Under the pieces are notes generated by a model. That model had not been told where the DNA came from and did no database searches. It saw only the letters and a list, made by a program, of their open reading frames with translations. This document shows positions 61,849-64,000 of a DNA stretch of 64,000 bases, piece after piece. A program made the position numbers and the translations under genes. This stretch comes from Thiovibrio sp964588325. GTDB lineage: Bacteria; Desulfobacterota; Desulfobulbia; Desulfobulbales; Desulfurivibrionaceae. Location: assembly GCA_964588325.1 (NCBI GenBank), contig CAZPOR010000003.1:124001-188000 (forward strand), given 5' to 3'. Each line of letters begins with the position of its first letter. Position 1 is the first letter of the stretch.

Positions 61849-63504
61849 TTAATACATGGCGGTGAAGGTTACCCAGAGCGGGGCTTCGTAGCCATCGCCC
61901 GAATCCTTGCCGTCAATGGGTTTGGCCCATTGCAGATCCAGGATGTACTTGCCGGAAAATGAGGCGGTCATGCCAATGCCGGCGGAAGCCAGGGTGTCGG
62001 AGTCGCTGCCGTCGGCCATGGGGATTTCGTAATAGACCTTGCCTGCATCGACAAAGGTGCGCAGCAGCAGATCAACAGGGGCAATGGATATCCCGCGCCG
62101 GATCTCGAAAGAGCCCAAGGCTCCCTGGTCGCCACGGATTTGTGAGCTGACAAAACCCCGGACGCTGGCTGGGCCGCCGAGGCTGTATTTGTTGGAGTCC
62201 GGCAGGGAATCGTTGCTCAGCACCGTCTCGCCGCGCAGAAATGCGCTCCAGCCCTGGCCCAAAAGATATTCGTAGTCGCCGTGCAGTTCGAGCCTTGGCG
62301 GCAGGGCATCGCTATCGTTGCCGTCCGCGTTGCTGCGAAAATTGGTGGCCACCTGGCCAGAGAGGCTGGTGAGGCCGCCGGTGTGGTTGCGGTGGCTGAA
62401 GTTGAGGCCGGCCTCCAAAAAGCTGATCTCGTCATCGCTCAGGGGGATGGCCATCATGTCGGATTGACCGCGAACATGGGCCGCGCCAAGGGTTGCGGAG
62501 AGATTGTTGCGTCGGCTGCGCAAGAATGGGTGACTGAACTGAATACGGGCTGTTTCGCTGGTGCCTGCGATGTCCAGGGCGGCAAACTCTTCACCCACGT
62601 CGTATTCAGCCCGGGAGTAGCTTAGACTCATCCGGCTGCCATCGGGCAGTACCGGAAAGCCGTAGCTAAACCTCCCCTGACGGAGAAGATTCGATTGGGA
62701 ATGGGTGTAGCCCAACCCCAAGACATCGCCGTATTGCAGGGGATTGTTGAAGGTGAAATCCGCGCCCAGCCGCCACTGACCAATGACCTTACGCCCGAAA
62801 TTGTCCAGCACCGCGCTGGCTGTTACAGGTTTTTCCTCCATGCGCAGATTGATATCCGTGGTGCCGTACTCCTCGCCGGGCAGGAGCACCGAGCGGGCCA
62901 CAAGGCCGGGCAGGTCGTTGAGCAGCAGCACCTCGCCTTCCAGATCCGCGAAACGCAGGATGGTGCCGGGTTCGAGCAGGTTCAGTTGGCGGGAGAGGAA
63001 GGTGTCGTCGTAGCGTTGGTTGCCTTCGAAAACCAGCTTGCCGACTCTGCCTTCCACCACCTCCAGCCGGAGTATCCCGTCGAGCATGCGCTGGGCCGGA
63101 ACCGTGACCGTGGTCAGGCTGTAGCCATTGGCCTGATAAAAATCGGTGAGGCGGTCGGCCAAACCATATATCTCGGTGAGAGTCAGTTCCGCGCCCTCCC
63201 GGTCGGCAATGAGGCTGCGGAGTTCCTCTTCCCGGAAAATGGTGTTGCCGGTGATTGCGAAACGGTCGATCCGGACCCGCCGTTCATCGGAGGGGGGCGT
63301 GGGTTTGGGCGGTGCCGGGGGCTGCAGTTCGGGCATGGACATGTCCTTTTCCGGCTTGAGCGACCGGGGGCGCAGGGTTTCTTCCACCGCCCCTGGAGTG
63401 GGGGGCTGGGCCAGGGCTGTAGAGAGCGGAGTCAGGATCAGCAGGGGCAGAAAAAGGCAGGCAGCGGCATGGGGCGCCGACTGGATAGATCGTGAACGGG
63501 ACAT
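61849..63504 (-). CDS. two-partner-secretion outer-membrane transporter TpsB (ShlB/FhaC type)
   Basis: 551 aa from ATG 63504, with AGGGAG upstream. A signal peptide ends near ALAQ. After a Pro-rich stretch come two POTRA-type domains (VRIDRFAITGNTIFREEELR; DGILRLEVVEGRVGKLVFEG), then a 16-strand beta-barrel with the conserved VRGFVSSQIRGDQGALGSFE-like loop motif, ending in the aromatic C-terminal strand (LWVTFTAMY). It should export the TpsA encoded directly downstream. First gene of the tpsB-tpsA-fecR operon. Confidence 0.94.
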   Translation of the reverse strand: MSRSRSIQSAPHAAACLFLPLLILTPLSTALAQPPTPGAVEETLRPRSLKPEKDMSMPELQPPAPPKPTPPSDERRVRIDRFAITGNTIFREEELRSLIADREGAELTLTEIYGLADRLTDFYQANGYSLTTVTVPAQRMLDGILRLEVVEGRVGKLVFEGNQRYDDTFLSRQLNLLEPGTILRFADLEGEVLLLNDLPGLVARSVLLPGEEYGTTDINLRMEEKPVTASAVLDNFGRKVIGQWRLGADFTFNNPLQYGDVLGLGYTHSQSNLLRQGRFSYGFPVLPDGSRMSLSYSRAEYDVGEEFAALDIAGTSETARIQFSHPFLRSRRNNLSATLGAAHVRGQSDMMAIPLSDDEISFLEAGLNFSHRNHTGGLTSLSGQVATNFRSNADGNDSDALPPRLELHGDYEYLLGQGWSAFLRGETVLSNDSLPDSNKYSLGGPASVRGFVSSQIRGDQGALGSFEIRRGISIAPVDLLLRTFVDAGKVYYEIPMADGSDSDTLASAGIGMTASFSGKYILDLQWAKPIDGKDSGDGYEAPLWVTFTAMY

Positions 63505-63826
63505 TTTTTCTCCCTCATTTGAAAACGGTGCAGTTCCTTTGTTGTATGGATCTGGGATTTTTTTGTGGTTCACAGGAAAAAGGAGGACATTCATGGCGCG
63601 TGATGCCATGTCCCGCTCTTTTCCTAACTATTGGGATAATCAGAAATTTTCCCTTAAACAGCGTAAGAATAATTGTACAGGATAACACCCGAGGGCTAAA
63701 TCTTTATTTGTCTGGAGACTCAGATTTTTGATCCTGTTGGCGAAGGGAACTTGGTCTGGTATGATGGATTTCCGAGGGGATTTTCCCTGCATTTGCGGGA
63801 TGAAAAATACGGAGTGGAGGCTGGCG
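63505..63826. other. intergenic region between divergent tpsB and the DUF493 gene
   Basis: A/T-rich compared with its surroundings; must hold the promoters of both the tps operon and the DUF493 gene. No clear operator or RNA was recognised. Confidence 0.4.
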
Positions 63827-64000
63827 GTGTTGTTGAATAGTTGCACGCAAAAAGTCGAAATGGAGTACCCCTGTCCGTGGGTGTACAAGATCATCGGCAG
63901 GGAGCAGGAAGAGCTGCGGGCGGCCATCGCCGAGGTCGTTCAGGCGCGGGAGTGTTTGGTGTCCCTGTCCAACTCGAGCAGCGGCGGCAAGTATCTCTGT
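63827..64000 (+). CDS. DUF493 (YbeD-like) protein, cut by the right edge
   Basis: 58 codons are visible from GTG 63827, which has GGAGG upstream. The typical opening of the family is present: MEYPCPWVYKIIGREQEELR, then AIAEVV and LSNSSSGGKYLC. DUF493 is a small ACT-like domain protein of uncertain, possibly regulatory, function. The gene continues past the window. Confidence 0.85.
   Translation, partial: MLLNSCTQKVEMEYPCPWVYKIIGREQEELRAAIAEVVQARECLVSLSNSSSGGKYLC

Overview
The window reads as a chromosomal segment of a Gram-negative, probably anaerobic bacterium of the Desulfobacterota (delta-proteobacterial) type. This is inferred from gene content: a UGA-encoded selenoprotein, a DUF362 protein next to a NapH/YccM-like polyferredoxin, a c-type cytochrome remnant, CarD, FolE2, a split purH and secreted RTX and two-partner-secretion proteins. 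No rRNA or marker gene fixes the species.

Layout. (1) 1-4856: right-hand part of a mobile element. A minus-strand operon of four tiny overlapping genes leads into a lipoprotein secretin cut by the left edge. A CI-like repressor is divergent from it across a palindromic operator, followed by a membrane-anchored retropepsin-like protein and a RelE/XRE toxin-antitoxin pair. The segment ends in a 3' fragment of tRNA-Glu(CTC), a typical attachment scar. (2) 4857-22766: a second accessory block ending in another copy of the same tRNA 3' end. It holds a type I secretion ABC transporter and adaptor flanking three tandem [small exported protein + RTX lipase] modules. Only the last module is complete; the first is broken by a RAYT transposase element, and the second lacks its C-terminus. 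(3) 22.8-32.7 kb: a periplasmic beta-lactamase-fold hydrolase, a short selenoprotein gene whose UGA is followed by a perfect 10-bp stem (a candidate SECIS), a cytochrome remnant, DUF362 plus polyferredoxin, a decayed rlmA, topB and small genes. (4) 32.7-52.4 kb: ordinary housekeeping DNA: two tRNA-Gln genes, MEMO family protein, cysS, serA, ispE, prs, rplY, pth, carD, a RluD-type gene, coaE, a PAS-GGDEF protein, folE2, hslR, purH (cyclohydrolase part), purN, pyrR, a sensor kinase, a rhomboid protease and trxB. (5) 52.5-63.5 kb: a CHASE2-adenylate cyclase facing a tpsB-tpsA-fecR operon. The exoprotein tpsA contains an assembly gap inside cysteine-rich tandem repeats. A DUF493 gene runs off the right edge.

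The three points most worth following are the selenoprotein, which ordinary gene calling would split at its UGA; the tandem RTX-lipase modules, whose structure resembles toxin/immunity cassettes with the variable part at the N-terminus; and the two nested tRNA-Glu attachment scars that delimit the accessory DNA.
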